Shown here one piece after another: positions 1-7,116 of a stretch of 7,954 bases of DNA; position 1 is the stretch's first letter; the number at the start of each line of letters is the position of its first letter. Location: the NCBI GenBank assembly GCA_021778875.1, contig JAJYBT010000078.1, positions 1 through 7,954 of the forward strand. Reading direction: 5' to 3'. The notes beneath the pieces are model-generated. The model made no database searches, was not told where the DNA came from, and saw only the letters and a list, made by a program, of their open reading frames with translations. This DNA comes from Acidobacteriota bacterium. Its GTDB lineage: Bacteria > Acidobacteriota > Terriglobia > Terriglobales > Acidobacteriaceae. The position numbers and the translations under genes were made by a program.

Positions 1-331
1 GAACAACCATCGCGCGGGGACTGGAAAGGTCGCGCAGCGCCTCCAGCGCATGCTCGGTCTTGCGCTGCTGGTACAGATCAATGCCCACAACCACAAAGAT
101 GGAGGCGAGCAGGACGATGGAATCACGCAGTTCGCCGAGAATGAAATAGATAACGCCCGCGCCGACCAGCAGCAGGATCATGGGCTCGCGCAAGACTTCC
201 CAGGCAGTCTGAAGCAGTTTGCGCCTTCTAGCTGTTGGCAGTTCGTTAAAGCCCTCGGCCTGCAGCCGGGCGGCCGCTTCAGCTTCGGTGAGTCCCCGCA
301 CGCTTGCCGAAAAGTCGTGTATCAATGGCAT
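1..331 (-). CDS. Cation-transporting P-type ATPase, N-terminal fragment (runs off the left edge)
   Basis: Reading the minus strand from an ATG at 331-329 gives 110 open codons to the window edge, so only the N-terminus is present. Residues about 11-31 ([20 protein letters not shown]) match the cation-transporter N-terminal domain that precedes the membrane part of P-type ATPases. A basic stretch (RRRK, residues 35-38) and an REP motif (48-50) come next. Two hydrophobic helices follow at about 51-65 and 71-86, separated by a short GELRDS turn, which is the usual TM1-TM2 hairpin. The segment ending in [18 protein letters not shown] is the typical entry to the actuator domain. AGGA at 343-340, 8 bases upstream, supports the start. 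The P-type (DKTGT) and nucleotide-binding domains lie outside the window, so the ion (calcium, magnesium or other) cannot be told. It is divergent from the hydroxyproline genes and probably unrelated to them. Confidence 0.88.
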   Translation of the reverse strand, partial: MPLIHDFSASVRGLTEAEAAARLQAEGFNELPTARRRKLLQTAWEVLREPMILLLVGAGVIYFILGELRDSIVLLASIFVVVGIDLYQQRKTEHALEALRDLSSPRAMVV

Positions 332-410
332 CGACCAGATCCTGTACACGCAGCGAAGCAGACGCTTGCCGCAGCAAGATATGCGGCGCCTCTGCCTCGC
401 ATCCGCCGGA

Positions 411-416
411 ATTATA
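411..416 (-). promoter_or_regulatory. Candidate -10 box for the ATPase gene
   Basis: The plus-strand ATTATA reads TATAAT on the minus strand, a perfect -10 consensus, about 80 bases upstream of the ATPase start codon. No good -35 lies at 16-18 bases. The nearest TTGA-like hexamer (TTGATC, plus 440-445) is 23 bases away, so the site would depend on an activator or may be chance. The adjacent TATATT (415-420) on the plus strand could serve the operon instead, also without a good -35. Confidence 0.3.
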
Positions 417-434
417 TATTGCGGGCGCAGGGCG

Positions 435-444
435 TGATCGATCA
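435..444. promoter_or_regulatory. Perfect palindrome TGATCGATCA, possible operator
   Basis: The ten bases are identical to their own reverse complement and lie in the divergent region, 19 bases from the AT-rich block. Its position suits a regulator of one or both divergent genes. The palindrome is short and the match does not extend outward, so chance occurrence is quite possible. No regulator gene is present in the window to pair with it. Confidence 0.25.
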
Positions 445-528
445 AGGCGATGCGCGGGCATGCATTCTTCAAGGGATCGTGCGTGCGGTGGAATATCGAG
501 GCCTCCGTCTTCCGCTAGAATTCTTCGC

Positions 529-1488
529 ATGGCTGCTACTCCCGCGCCCATTGCATCTGTCCAGGTTGTTGACTCGCACACGGCGGGCGAGCCGACGCGC
601 GTTGTTCTCGCCGGGGGGCCCGAGCTTGGCGCGGATGCGCTTGCGGAGCGCCTGCGGTGCTTTGCAGCGGAGCATGACGATTTCCGCTCGGCTGTGGTCA
701 ACGAGCCGCGCGGTTCTGACGTGATGGTGGGCGCGCTGCTCTGCGAGCCGGTGGACACAGGCTGCGCCACAGGAGTCATCTTCTTCAACAACGTCGGTTA
801 TCTGGGCATGTGCGGCCACGGCGCCATCGGAGTGGTCGCGACACTCGCCCATCTTGGTCGAATCGGTCCGGGAGCGCACCGCATCGAAACACCCGTCGGC
901 CAGGTCCGCGCAACGCTCCATCCCGAAGGCAACGTGACGGTGGAAAATGTAGCGAGCTACCGGCACAAGGCAGGCGTACCCGTATCTGTAGACGGCTTTG
1001 GAACGGTACGCGGCGACATTGCCTGGGGAGGAAACTGGTTTTTTCTGGTGGAGGATCCCCCGCTCCGGCTGGGTCTCGACAATGTGGAGCGGCTGACTGA
1101 ATTTGCCTGGGCCATTCGCAACGCGCTGCGCGCCGCCGGCATCACGGGCGCAAACGGACAGGAGATCGATCACATCGAGCTGTCAGGCGCAGCGCAGACA
1201 TCAGAAGAAGACAGCAGGAATTTTGTCCTGTGCCCGGGCAAGGCCTATGACCGTTCCCCCTGCGGCACCGGAACCAGCGCGAAGCTCGCATGCCTGGCGG
1301 CAGACGGCAAACTTGCGCCCGGCCAGGCGTGGCGGCAGGCAGGCATTCTCGGCACCGTCTTTGAAGGGTCCTACGAACTGCGCGACGGCTTGTTGACGCC
1401 CAGCATCACCGGCGCTGCATTTATTACAGCTGAGAGCCGGCTCATCCTGAGTCCCGGCGATCCGTTCATCGCGGGCATACGCGCATGA
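529..1488 (+). CDS. lhpA: 4-hydroxyproline 2-epimerase (proline racemase family)
   Basis: The 319-residue protein belongs to the proline racemase/4-hydroxyproline epimerase family and has its usual length. It would interconvert trans-4-hydroxy-L-proline and cis-4-hydroxy-D-proline in the cytoplasm, without cofactor, as the first step of hydroxyproline catabolism. The N-terminal family signature is seen as [12 protein letters not shown] (residues 15-26). Both catalytic cysteines are visible: Cys95 in MCGHG and Cys245 in [10 protein letters not shown]. Having two cysteines argues against the trans-3-hydroxyproline dehydratase subfamily, where one is replaced. The frame is open upstream to an ATG at 304, but those extra 75 residues look non-coding (Arg/Ser-rich, overlapping the ATPase gene), so I place the start at the ATG at 529. 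That start lacks a clear Shine-Dalgarno. The stop overlaps the next gene by 4 bases (ATGA). The downstream dehydrogenase and deaminase genes favour hydroxyproline over proline as substrate. Confidence 0.92.
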   Translation: MAATPAPIASVQVVDSHTAGEPTRVVLAGGPELGADALAERLRCFAAEHDDFRSAVVNEPRGSDVMVGALLCEPVDTGCATGVIFFNNVGYLGMCGHGAIGVVATLAHLGRIGPGAHRIETPVGQVRATLHPEGNVTVENVASYRHKAGVPVSVDGFGTVRGDIAWGGNWFFLVEDPPLRLGLDNVERLTEFAWAIRNALRAAGITGANGQEIDHIELSGAAQTSEEDSRNFVLCPGKAYDRSPCGTGTSAKLACLAADGKLAPGQAWRQAGILGTVFEGSYELRDGLLTPSITGAAFITAESRLILSPGDPFIAGIRA

Positions 1489-2612
1489 GCGATCGCTGGG
1501 ATGTCGTCATCGTAGGCGCGGGCATTGTTGGCGCGGCCTGCGCGCTGGAATGTGCAAGCCGTGGCCTGCGCACAGCGATTGTCGAGGCCAGAGTCATCGG
1601 CGGCGGAGCCACGGCGGCGGGCATGGGACACATCGTGGTGATGGACGACTCGCCCGCGCAAATGGCCCTCACTCATTTTTCGCAGACGCTGTGGCAGCAA
1701 TTCTCCGGCAGCCTTCCGGCCAGCGTGGAATACGAGCAATGCGGTACGCTGTGGGTGGCGCAGGACGAAGAGGAAATGCAGGAGGTCCATCGCAAGAGCG
1801 CACTCTACGCTGATGCCGGTATTGCCACCACAATACTGGATAGCCGCATGCTGGCGGAGGCCGAGCCGCATTTGCGGCAGCCGCTTGCAGGTGCCCTTCT
1901 CGTGCCGTCAGACGCAGTGCTCTACCCGCCGTGCGCAGCCGGATATCTGCTGAGCGAAGCGCTGCGCCTGGGCGCGCGGCTTTACGCTCCGCGCACGGTG
2001 CTGTCGGCGCGGGCGGGAAAAGTGCAGCTCGACGACGGAACCGAACTGCACGCGGCGCGCATCGTGCTCGCAGGAGGCACGGATGCCGGAGAACTGCTGC
2101 CGGGTCTGCCCATCCGCAAGCGCAAGGGCCACCTGGTCATTACGGATCGCTACCCCGGCTTTGTGCGGCATCAGCTTGTGGAACTCGGATACCTGAAGAG
2201 CGCTCACTCGCTCACCGCGGATTCAGTCGCCTTCAACGTGCAGCCGCGCAGTACAGGACAGGTCCTCATCGGCTCCTCGCGCCAGTACAACGCCGAGGAA
2301 CCTGCGGTGGATGCGCAGATTCTCTCCTCCATGATTCAGCGTGCGCAGTGGTATCTACCGAAGATCGGCGCGCTCTCCGCGCTTCGCGTCTGGACCGGGT
2401 TTCGAGCGGCCACGCCGGATAAGCTGCCGCTGATCGGTCCCTGGCCTGGGGATGAATCGCTGCTTCTGGCCACAGGGCACGAGGGCCTCGGCATCACCAC
2501 ATCGCTGGGAACGGCGCGCCTGCTCGCCGGTCATCTGCTGGGCGAGCAGACGGCGATTCCCATCGAGCCATATCTGCCGACGCGGTTTGCGAGGAGTGAG
2601 ACCCATGCCTGA
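1485..2612 (+). CDS. lhpB: FAD-dependent oxidoreductase, DAO/DadA type; probable D-hydroxyproline dehydrogenase catalytic subunit
   Basis: This 375-residue protein starts with a dinucleotide-binding fold: [15 protein letters not shown] (residues 8-22), with Glu34 ending the second strand as the usual FAD-ribose ligand. The C-terminal part carries the DAO-family motifs [15 protein letters not shown] (304-318) and [19 protein letters not shown] (329-347). DAO-fold enzymes oxidise the C-N bond of amino acids. Here the likely substrate is cis-4-hydroxy-D-proline, giving 1-pyrroline-4-hydroxy-2-carboxylate. It corresponds to the beta subunit of the heteromeric D-hydroxyproline dehydrogenase and is related to HcnC and OoxB. 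Its start overlaps the epimerase stop (ATGA), and its own end overlaps the [2Fe-2S] gene by 8 bases, pointing to coupled translation and a complex. No signal peptide is seen. The substrate is inferred from context; opines or other D-amino acids remain possible. Confidence 0.87.
   Translation: MSDRWDVVIVGAGIVGAACALECASRGLRTAIVEARVIGGGATAAGMGHIVVMDDSPAQMALTHFSQTLWQQFSGSLPASVEYEQCGTLWVAQDEEEMQEVHRKSALYADAGIATTILDSRMLAEAEPHLRQPLAGALLVPSDAVLYPPCAAGYLLSEALRLGARLYAPRTVLSARAGKVQLDDGTELHAARIVLAGGTDAGELLPGLPIRKRKGHLVITDRYPGFVRHQLVELGYLKSAHSLTADSVAFNVQPRSTGQVLIGSSRQYNAEEPAVDAQILSSMIQRAQWYLPKIGALSALRVWTGFRAATPDKLPLIGPWPGDESLLLATGHEGLGITTSLGTARLLAGHLLGEQTAIPIEPYLPTRFARSETHA
2591..2596 (+). promoter_or_regulatory. 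Ribosome binding site GAGGAG for the [2Fe-2S] subunit
   Basis: A strong Shine-Dalgarno lies inside the 3' end of the preceding oxidoreductase gene, 8 bases before the ATG at 2605. It fixes the start of the small protein, whose frame is also open further upstream to an ATG at 2452. Confidence 0.75.
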
Positions 2613-2856
2613 GCCGGTGCGCTCTCTCGCGCTGCATGTGAACGGCATTCCTTTGACAGTGGCCCCGGGAACCACGGTGGCGGCGGCGATCCTGATGGCC
2701 GGCGCGCCGGCGCGCACATCGGTGACCGGCGAACCGCGCGGCCCGCTGTGCGGCATGGGCATCTGCTTCGAGTGCCGGGCGACCATCGATGGAACGCCGC
2801 ATCAGCGCAGTTGCCAGATTCTCTGCGCTGAAGATATGGATGTGCGCACCACATGA
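2605..2856 (+). CDS. lhpF: Small [2Fe-2S] ferredoxin-like subunit of D-hydroxyproline dehydrogenase
   Basis: This 83-residue protein matches the plant-type [2Fe-2S] binding subunits of HcnA-like complexes. Four cysteines form C49-x4-C54-x2-C57-x12-C70, in the context LCGMGICFECR and later RSCQ. The preceding VNGIPLTVAPGTTVAAAIL (12-30) resembles the beta-grasp N-terminal half. A fifth cysteine (Cys74) lies just beyond. The likely role is electron transfer between the two flavin subunits encoded on either side. It overlaps both neighbours (8 bases upstream, 4 downstream), which suggests a stoichiometric complex. The GAGGAG at 2591-2596 supports this start over the longer open frame. Family members are about 80-110 residues, so it is complete. 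Confidence 0.88.
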   Translation: MPEPVRSLALHVNGIPLTVAPGTTVAAAILMAGAPARTSVTGEPRGPLCGMGICFECRATIDGTPHQRSCQILCAEDMDVRTT

Positions 2857-4175
2857 GCGAACGCTTCGACATTCTCGTGGTGGGCGCGGGTCCGGCGGGC
2901 ATCGCCGCAGCGGTCAGCGCCGCGGCAGCGGGAAAGCGCGTTGGACTGGTGGACGACAACCCGTCGCCGGGCGGCCAGATATGGCGAAGCGGTGCGTCCC
3001 TGCCCGCGGCTGCGCGGCGATGGCTCGCAAAGCTCGACGCCGCGCCCTTGCTGCGGCTTCAGGGCTGGCGCATTTTCGATTCCCCTCAACGCGGCTCGCT
3101 GCGCGCGGAATGCGGGAGCGAATGCCGTGACCTGCGCTATGAGCAGTTAATTCTGGCCACCGGCGCGCGCGAGCGCTTCCTGCCGTTTCCAGGATGGACG
3201 CTGCCCAACGTGATGGGCGCGGGCGGCCTGGATGCGATGGTGCGCGGCGGCCTGCCCATTGCCGGCAAGCGCGTGGTGGTGGCCGGAACAGGTCCGTTGC
3301 TGTTGGCCGTGGCGGCGCATCTGGCGCGGCGGGGCGCGAAGGTCGTCGCCGTGTGCGAACAGGCTCCGCTGCGCCGCTTCGCGCCTTTTGCTGCGACCCT
3401 GCTCAGCGATCCTTCGAAGCTGCTGCAAGGAATCGCGTATGGCGTGGCGGCGCGGGGCGCGCAGTTCCATGCCAGTTGCTGGCCCGTTACTGCAAGCGGC
3501 AGTGAGAGGCTTGAATCCGTCACGCTCCAGCGAAACGGAAAGCGCTGGGACGTTGGCTGCGACTACCTGGCATGCGCCTATCACCTTGTGCCCAACCTGG
3601 AGTTGCCCGCGCTCCTGGGCTGCCGCATCGTGGATGGTTTCGTTGTCGCAGACGACCTGCAGAGAACCTCGGTTGCCGATGTGTTCTGCGCGGGAGAGCC
3701 AACCGGCATCGGCGGCGTGGACCTCGCGCTGCTAGAGGGCCAGATTGCCGGGCTCGCGGCTGCAGGCAGAACGAAAGAAGCGGAGAAACTGGCGCGGCAT
3801 CGAAGGCGGCGGCAGGGCTTTGTTCATGCGCTCGCAGCCGCCTCCGCGCTTGACCCGCAACTCGGGAAGCTCGCGTCCGACGCAACTCTCGTCTGCCGCT
3901 GCGAAGATGTTCCGTTTGGAGCCTTGCGCGAACATGCCAACTGGCGCGCCGCCAGGCTGCACACCCGCTGCGGCATGGGTCCCTGCCAGGGGCGCATCTG
4001 CGGCGCGGCAGCGGAATTTCTTTTCGGGTGGAGCGCAACTTCTTCTCCATCCCCGATTCGTCCTCCAGTATTTCCCGCGCTGGTTTCCAGCCTCAGCGCT
4101 CCCGCCAAAGAAACTTGCCAACGCGAAGGACTGCCCCCGGCAGACACGGCTGGCGCTCTCAAGGAGACTCTATGA
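2853..4175 (+). CDS. lhpE: FAD/NAD(P)-type oxidoreductase with C-terminal BFD-like [2Fe-2S] domain; D-hydroxyproline dehydrogenase large subunit
   Basis: The 440-residue protein has an N-terminal FAD-binding motif VVGAGPAGIAAA (residues 9-20), an LATGARERFLPFPGW segment (101-115), a second nucleotide-binding motif VVVAGTGPLLLA (141-152) and an FAD-site CAGEPTGIGGVDLALLEG stretch (279-296). This is the pyridine nucleotide-disulfide reductase fold. Near the C-terminus, Cys348 and Cys350 (CRCEDV) with Cys373 and Cys378 (TRCGMGPCQG) form a CxC...Cx4C arrangement like the bacterioferritin-associated-ferredoxin [2Fe-2S] domain, as in HcnB and OoxA. Residues about 403-416 (RPPVFPALVSSLSA) fit the usual family ending, followed by about 24 unexplained residues. 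It corresponds to the alpha subunit of heteromeric D-hydroxyproline dehydrogenase and probably passes electrons onward to a respiratory acceptor. The start overlaps the [2Fe-2S] gene stop, and the end overlaps the deaminase ATG (both ATGA). Confidence 0.87.
   Translation: MSERFDILVVGAGPAGIAAAVSAAAAGKRVGLVDDNPSPGGQIWRSGASLPAAARRWLAKLDAAPLLRLQGWRIFDSPQRGSLRAECGSECRDLRYEQLILATGARERFLPFPGWTLPNVMGAGGLDAMVRGGLPIAGKRVVVAGTGPLLLAVAAHLARRGAKVVAVCEQAPLRRFAPFAATLLSDPSKLLQGIAYGVAARGAQFHASCWPVTASGSERLESVTLQRNGKRWDVGCDYLACAYHLVPNLELPALLGCRIVDGFVVADDLQRTSVADVFCAGEPTGIGGVDLALLEGQIAGLAAAGRTKEAEKLARHRRRRQGFVHALAAASALDPQLGKLASDATLVCRCEDVPFGALREHANWRAARLHTRCGMGPCQGRICGAAAEFLFGWSATSSPSPIRPPVFPALVSSLSAPAKETCQREGLPPADTAGALKETL
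4161..4166 (+). promoter_or_regulatory. Ribosome binding site AAGGAG for the DapA-like gene
   Basis: AAGGAG lies 5 bases before the ATG at 4172, within the end of the large dehydrogenase subunit gene. It selects this start over an in-frame ATG at 4028 that would add 48 implausible residues. Confidence 0.75.
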
Positions 4176-5089
4176 AGTGGTACGGCGTAATGCCCGCAAT
4201 GACGACATGTTTAGACGAACGCCTTCAGGTGGATGCTGCATTCATGGCGGCGCACGCCCGTTGGCTGCTCGCTAACGGCTGCACTGGCATTGTTGCGCTC
4301 GGCTCGCTGGGTCAGGCTGCAACGCTTTCCTTCGCTGAGAAGGAAGCGGTCCTGCGCAACATGGCAGCGAGCGTCGCGGATCGCGCTCCGGTGGTTGCCG
4401 CCATCTCCGCGCTTTCAACGGAAGAAGCGGTCGCGCTGGCCAGGGCGGCGGAGCAGGCCGGATGCTCCGGCCTCATGGTGCTGCCTCCTTATGTCTATTG
4501 CGGCGACTGGCGCGAGATGAAGACGTACGTGGCGGCGGTGTTGCGCGCCACTCCGCTCTCCTGCATGCTCTACAACAATCCTGTTGCGTATGGCACGGAT
4601 TTCAAGCCGGAGCAGATTGCCGAGCTTGCCCACGAGCACGGAAATTTCGCGGCGGTCAAGGAGTCCAGCACCGACGTGCGCCGGGTGACGGCTATTCGCG
4701 CACTGCTGGCGGACCGGCTCCAGGTCTTTGTCGGCGTCGATGACGCCATTGTCGAAGGCATTGCCGCGGGAGCCGTGGGCTGGGTGGCCGGCCTCGTGAA
4801 TGCCTTCCCTGCCGAGTCGGTCGCGCTCTTCAACCATGCCATCGCGGGCAGGCGCGAGGAGGCTTTCGCGCTGTATCGCTGGTTTCTCCCGCTGCTGCGC
4901 ATGGATACGGTTCCCAAGTTCGTTCAGCTCATCCACCAGGTGCAGCAGGAAACCGGCACAGGCAATGCGCGCGTGCGTCCCCCGCGGCTGCCGGTCGTCG
5001 GCGCGGAGCTGGAAGAGACACGCGCCATCGTTCTTGAGGCGTTGCGCAATCGGCCCGCGGTGCGCAGCACGGCGTTGTCAAATCGATAA
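4172..5089 (+). CDS. lhpC: DapA-family lyase; probable 1-pyrroline-4-hydroxy-2-carboxylate deaminase
   Basis: This 305-residue protein is a class I aldolase of the dihydrodipicolinate synthase/N-acetylneuraminate lyase family (a TIM barrel, usually about 290-310 residues). The Schiff-base lysine is Lys163 in AAVKESST and the conserved tyrosine is Tyr134 in LYNNPVAYG. The N-terminal barrel motif, normally GTTGE, reads GSLGQ (44-48). By eye, the second relay tyrosine of DapA is replaced by valine in PPYVY (105-109). These changes argue against a true DapA. Placed directly after the epimerase and dehydrogenase genes, it fits the deaminase that turns 1-pyrroline-4-hydroxy-2-carboxylate into 2-oxoglutarate semialdehyde and ammonia. 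The start overlaps the previous stop by 4 bases. Another DapA-like lyase activity cannot be excluded from sequence alone. Confidence 0.85.
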   Translation: MKWYGVMPAMTTCLDERLQVDAAFMAAHARWLLANGCTGIVALGSLGQAATLSFAEKEAVLRNMAASVADRAPVVAAISALSTEEAVALARAAEQAGCSGLMVLPPYVYCGDWREMKTYVAAVLRATPLSCMLYNNPVAYGTDFKPEQIAELAHEHGNFAAVKESSTDVRRVTAIRALLADRLQVFVGVDDAIVEGIAAGAVGWVAGLVNAFPAESVALFNHAIAGRREEAFALYRWFLPLLRMDTVPKFVQLIHQVQQETGTGNARVRPPRLPVVGAELEETRAIVLEALRNRPAVRSTALSNR

Positions 5090-5093
5090 GGAG
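5088..5093 (+). promoter_or_regulatory. Ribosome binding site AAGGAG overlapping the deaminase stop
   Basis: The TAA stop of the DapA-like gene (5087-5089) runs straight into AAGGAG, 9 bases before the ATG at 5103. A terminating ribosome would sit on this site, which favours reinitiation and co-expression of the DUF885 gene. Confidence 0.65.
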
Positions 5094-5102
5094 CTTCAGC
5101 GC

Positions 5103-6917
5103 ATGTCCACTGACCATCGAGTCTTCCCGGTATGGATGCTCTCGCTCGCCCTGCTGCCCGTCGCCGCCGCACAGCCTGCTGCGTCCACGCCCGACGCATC
5201 GCATTCCACCGCGACCGCGCCGCTGGCCGCGCGCCAGGCGCAGTTGCGCACAGCCATCGAGCAGGAATGGCAATACCGGCTGAAGACGCATCCTGAGCTG
5301 GCCACTGCAATCGGCGACCCGCGCTATAACGACCGCCTCGATGACCGCTCCGCTGCCGCGGAGGAACAGGACGCACAGCACGCGCGCGAACAGATTCGCA
5401 TCTTTGAAGCAATCGACACGCAGGGCTTCCCGGAACATGAAGCGCTGAACAGGACGCTGATGCTCCGTGAATTGCGCGACAGCGTGGAGGGTGCGCAATT
5501 CAGGCCATGGGAGATGCCAGTGGATCAAATGAACGGCGATCACCTTGAACTAGCCGCGCTTGCCTCGCAGATGCCGTTCCGCACCGTGAAGGATTACGAG
5601 AATTTCCTCGCGCGCCTGCACGCCATTCCGCACGCTCTGGATCAAGTCGCGGCCAACATGCGCCTGGGCCTGCGCGACCGCCTGATGCCGCCGAAGTACC
5701 TGCTCGAAAAAGTGGCTTCGCAGGCGGAGGACATTGGAACCAGGCCGCTCGCCGCAAGCCCCTTCACCGCACCGCTAAGAAAATTCCCCTCCGCAATATC
5801 CGCGCCGGATCAGCATCGGCTCACCCGCGCCATCGAGGCTGCGGTGCGGGACGAAGTGGAACCGGCCTACGCGAAATTCGCCGCCTTCGTTCGCAACGAT
5901 TACGCTCCGCACGGGCGAACAGAGTATGGCGTCTGGGCGCTGCCGAATGGCGCCGCCCGATATCGCTTCGCCGTTCGCCACATGACCACCACTGACCTGA
6001 CCCCCGGCCAGATTCACGCCATGGGCCTCAAGCAGGTGGCTGAAATTGATGCCCAGATGCTCAAGCTCGCGCAGTCGCTGGGATACCACGACCTGAAGAG
6101 TTTCAATGAGCACATCCGCAACGACAAGGATCTCTACGGCAAATCGAGCCAGCAGGTATTCGATTTCTACCAGCACTACACCGATCAGATGTATACGAAG
6201 CTGCCGCAGCTCTTCGGCCATTTGCCCAAAGCGCGCCTTGAGGTTGTGCCCATGGAGGCCTACCGCGCTCCGGATGCCGTGCCGGCGGACTACTCGCCCG
6301 GTGCAGGCAATGGCAGTCGCCCCGGACGCATCAACGTCAACGAGTACGACCCGACCCATCGCCTGCTGCTCAACGTGGAGGCCATCGCATATCACGAAGG
6401 CATCCCCGGCCATCACCTGCAGTTCTCCATCGCGCAGGAGCTGACCGGTCTTCCCGCCTTCCGCCGCTTCTCGGAATACAACGCCTACTCCGAAGGATGG
6501 GCTTTCTATGCGGAGCGGCTGGGCAAGGAGGCCGGCTTCTATCAGGACCCATACAGTGAATACGGGCGGCTGGAGAACGAGATGTGGCGCTCGGTCCGCC
6601 TCGTCGTCGATACCGGAGTGCATGACCAGCACTGGTCCCGCCAGCAGATGATCGACTTCTTCCACCAGCACACCGCGATGGACGACAAGAACATCGAGAC
6701 GGAGGTGGACCGCTACATCGCGTGGCCCGGCCAGGCGCTGGCCTACAAGCTCGGACAGATGAAGATTCTCGAACTGCGCGAGCGGGCGAAGCAGGCGCTC
6801 GGGAGCCGCTTCAACCTGCGCGCCTTTCACGACGCCGTTCTCGACGAAGGCCCGCTTCCGCTGGACATCCTCGACACGAGAATCAACGCGTGGATTGCGC
6901 AGCGGCAGGCAGAGTGA
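5103..6917 (+). CDS. DUF885-family protein, probable exported metallopeptidase-like enzyme
   Basis: The 604-residue protein starts with a likely signal peptide: a short polar start, a hydrophobic run at about 8-20, then AAAQPAA with cleavage likely near residue 23. The rest is soluble and matches the DUF885 family. Key stretches are AYHEGIPGHHLQ (429-440), an HExxxxH-like variant in which His431, Glu432 and His437/438 could bind metal; YSEGWAFYAE (472-481), where Glu474 could be a third ligand; VVDTGVHDQHW (501-511); and RYIAWPGQALAYKLGQM (537-553). These are typical of DUF885 proteins, which are related to zinc peptidases and are often annotated as such; their substrates are mostly unknown. 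The frame is open upstream to 4800, but the ATG at 5103 has a Shine-Dalgarno and a signal peptide. The 13-base gap suggests co-transcription with the hydroxyproline genes; a role in releasing hydroxyproline from peptides is inference. Confidence 0.85.
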   Translation: MSTDHRVFPVWMLSLALLPVAAAQPAASTPDASHSTATAPLAARQAQLRTAIEQEWQYRLKTHPELATAIGDPRYNDRLDDRSAAAEEQDAQHAREQIRIFEAIDTQGFPEHEALNRTLMLRELRDSVEGAQFRPWEMPVDQMNGDHLELAALASQMPFRTVKDYENFLARLHAIPHALDQVAANMRLGLRDRLMPPKYLLEKVASQAEDIGTRPLAASPFTAPLRKFPSAISAPDQHRLTRAIEAAVRDEVEPAYAKFAAFVRNDYAPHGRTEYGVWALPNGAARYRFAVRHMTTTDLTPGQIHAMGLKQVAEIDAQMLKLAQSLGYHDLKSFNEHIRNDKDLYGKSSQQVFDFYQHYTDQMYTKLPQLFGHLPKARLEVVPMEAYRAPDAVPADYSPGAGNGSRPGRINVNEYDPTHRLLLNVEAIAYHEGIPGHHLQFSIAQELTGLPAFRRFSEYNAYSEGWAFYAERLGKEAGFYQDPYSEYGRLENEMWRSVRLVVDTGVHDQHWSRQQMIDFFHQHTAMDDKNIETEVDRYIAWPGQALAYKLGQMKILELRERAKQALGSRFNLRAFHDAVLDEGPLPLDILDTRINAWIAQRQAE

Positions 6918-6992
6918 CAAAGCAAAATTGCCGTCAGGCCAGGAAATGAATCAGCGAGCCTAGCCGGGCGTGCTGGACGAATGTGGACAGCG

Positions 6993-7005
6993 CAATTCAC
7001 AATTG
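6993..7005. promoter_or_regulatory. Inverted repeat CAATT-CAC-AATTG, possible operator
   Basis: Two perfect 5-base arms flank a 3-base spacer. The right arm overlaps the TTGACC at 7003-7008, as a repressor site over a -35 would. It is not the same sequence as the palindrome at 435-444, so the two do not obviously share a regulator. The arms are short and chance is possible. Confidence 0.25.
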
Positions 7006-7102
7006 ACCTGCGCAGAATGTTTGTATGCCGTGGGTGCGGGCTTGTTGGCGGCTGGCTTGGCAAGGCCGCGCCAATCGGTTTCGCGGTTGCAAATTGAGCG
7101 GC

Positions 7103-7108
7103 AGGGAG
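7103..7108 (+). promoter_or_regulatory. Ribosome binding site AGGGAG for the MFS gene
   Basis: AGGGAG lies 8 bases before the ATG at 7117 and favours that start over two in-frame ATGs at 7126 and 7144. Confidence 0.6.
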
Positions 7109-7116
7109 CGACCGCG

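Larger units (their letters stand above)
332..528. promoter_or_regulatory. Divergent intergenic region between the ATPase gene and the hydroxyproline operon
   Basis: This gap of about 200 bases should hold both divergent promoters. It contains an AT-rich island at 411-420 in otherwise GC-rich DNA and a perfect palindrome at 435-444. On the plus strand I see no strong sigma-70 pair. The best is TTCAAG (468-473) with GAATAT (491-496) at 17-base spacing, a poor match at both boxes. No clear Shine-Dalgarno precedes the epimerase ATG at 529. No convincing small gene was seen; the overlapping reading frames here look like shadows. Confidence 0.55.
6918..7116. other. Intergenic region before the MFS transporter gene
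   Basis: This 199-base gap holds no convincing gene and no hairpin followed by a T-run, so I see no rho-independent terminator for the upstream operon. A TTGACC hexamer (7003-7008) could be a -35 element. The best following box, TATGCC at 7024-7029, has 15-base spacing and is weak. A short palindrome overlaps the TTGACC. The length of the gap hints that the transporter may have its own promoter. Confidence 0.45.

Noticed and set aside
304..528. 75-codon upstream extension of the epimerase gene
   Set aside because: The extra residues are Arg/Ser/Cys-rich, overlap the divergent ATPase gene, and the family core begins just after the ATG at 529.
50..724. Open frame of 224 codons on the plus strand
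   Set aside because: It lies opposite the ATPase N-terminus and overlaps the epimerase start in another frame. The translation has no recognisable domain, while the ATPase and epimerase readings do.
4034..4172. Possible frameshift at the C-terminus of the large dehydrogenase subunit, because the tail is Pro/Ser-rich
   Set aside because: The tail includes RPPVFPALVSSL, which fits the usual ending of HcnB-like proteins, and the stop overlaps the next start cleanly.
1485..4175. Hydrogen cyanide synthase (hcnABC) operon
   Set aside because: The subunit types match, but the gene order differs and the flanking epimerase and deaminase genes fit hydroxyproline degradation better.
4800..5102. N-terminal extension of the DUF885 gene
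   Set aside because: It overlaps the C-terminus of the DapA-like gene in another frame and is low-complexity. The ATG at 5103 has a Shine-Dalgarno and a signal peptide.
5775..6920. Long minus-strand open frame (381 codons)
   Set aside because: It is antisense to the DUF885 gene, whose translation carries clear family motifs. High-GC codon bias commonly creates such open antisense frames.
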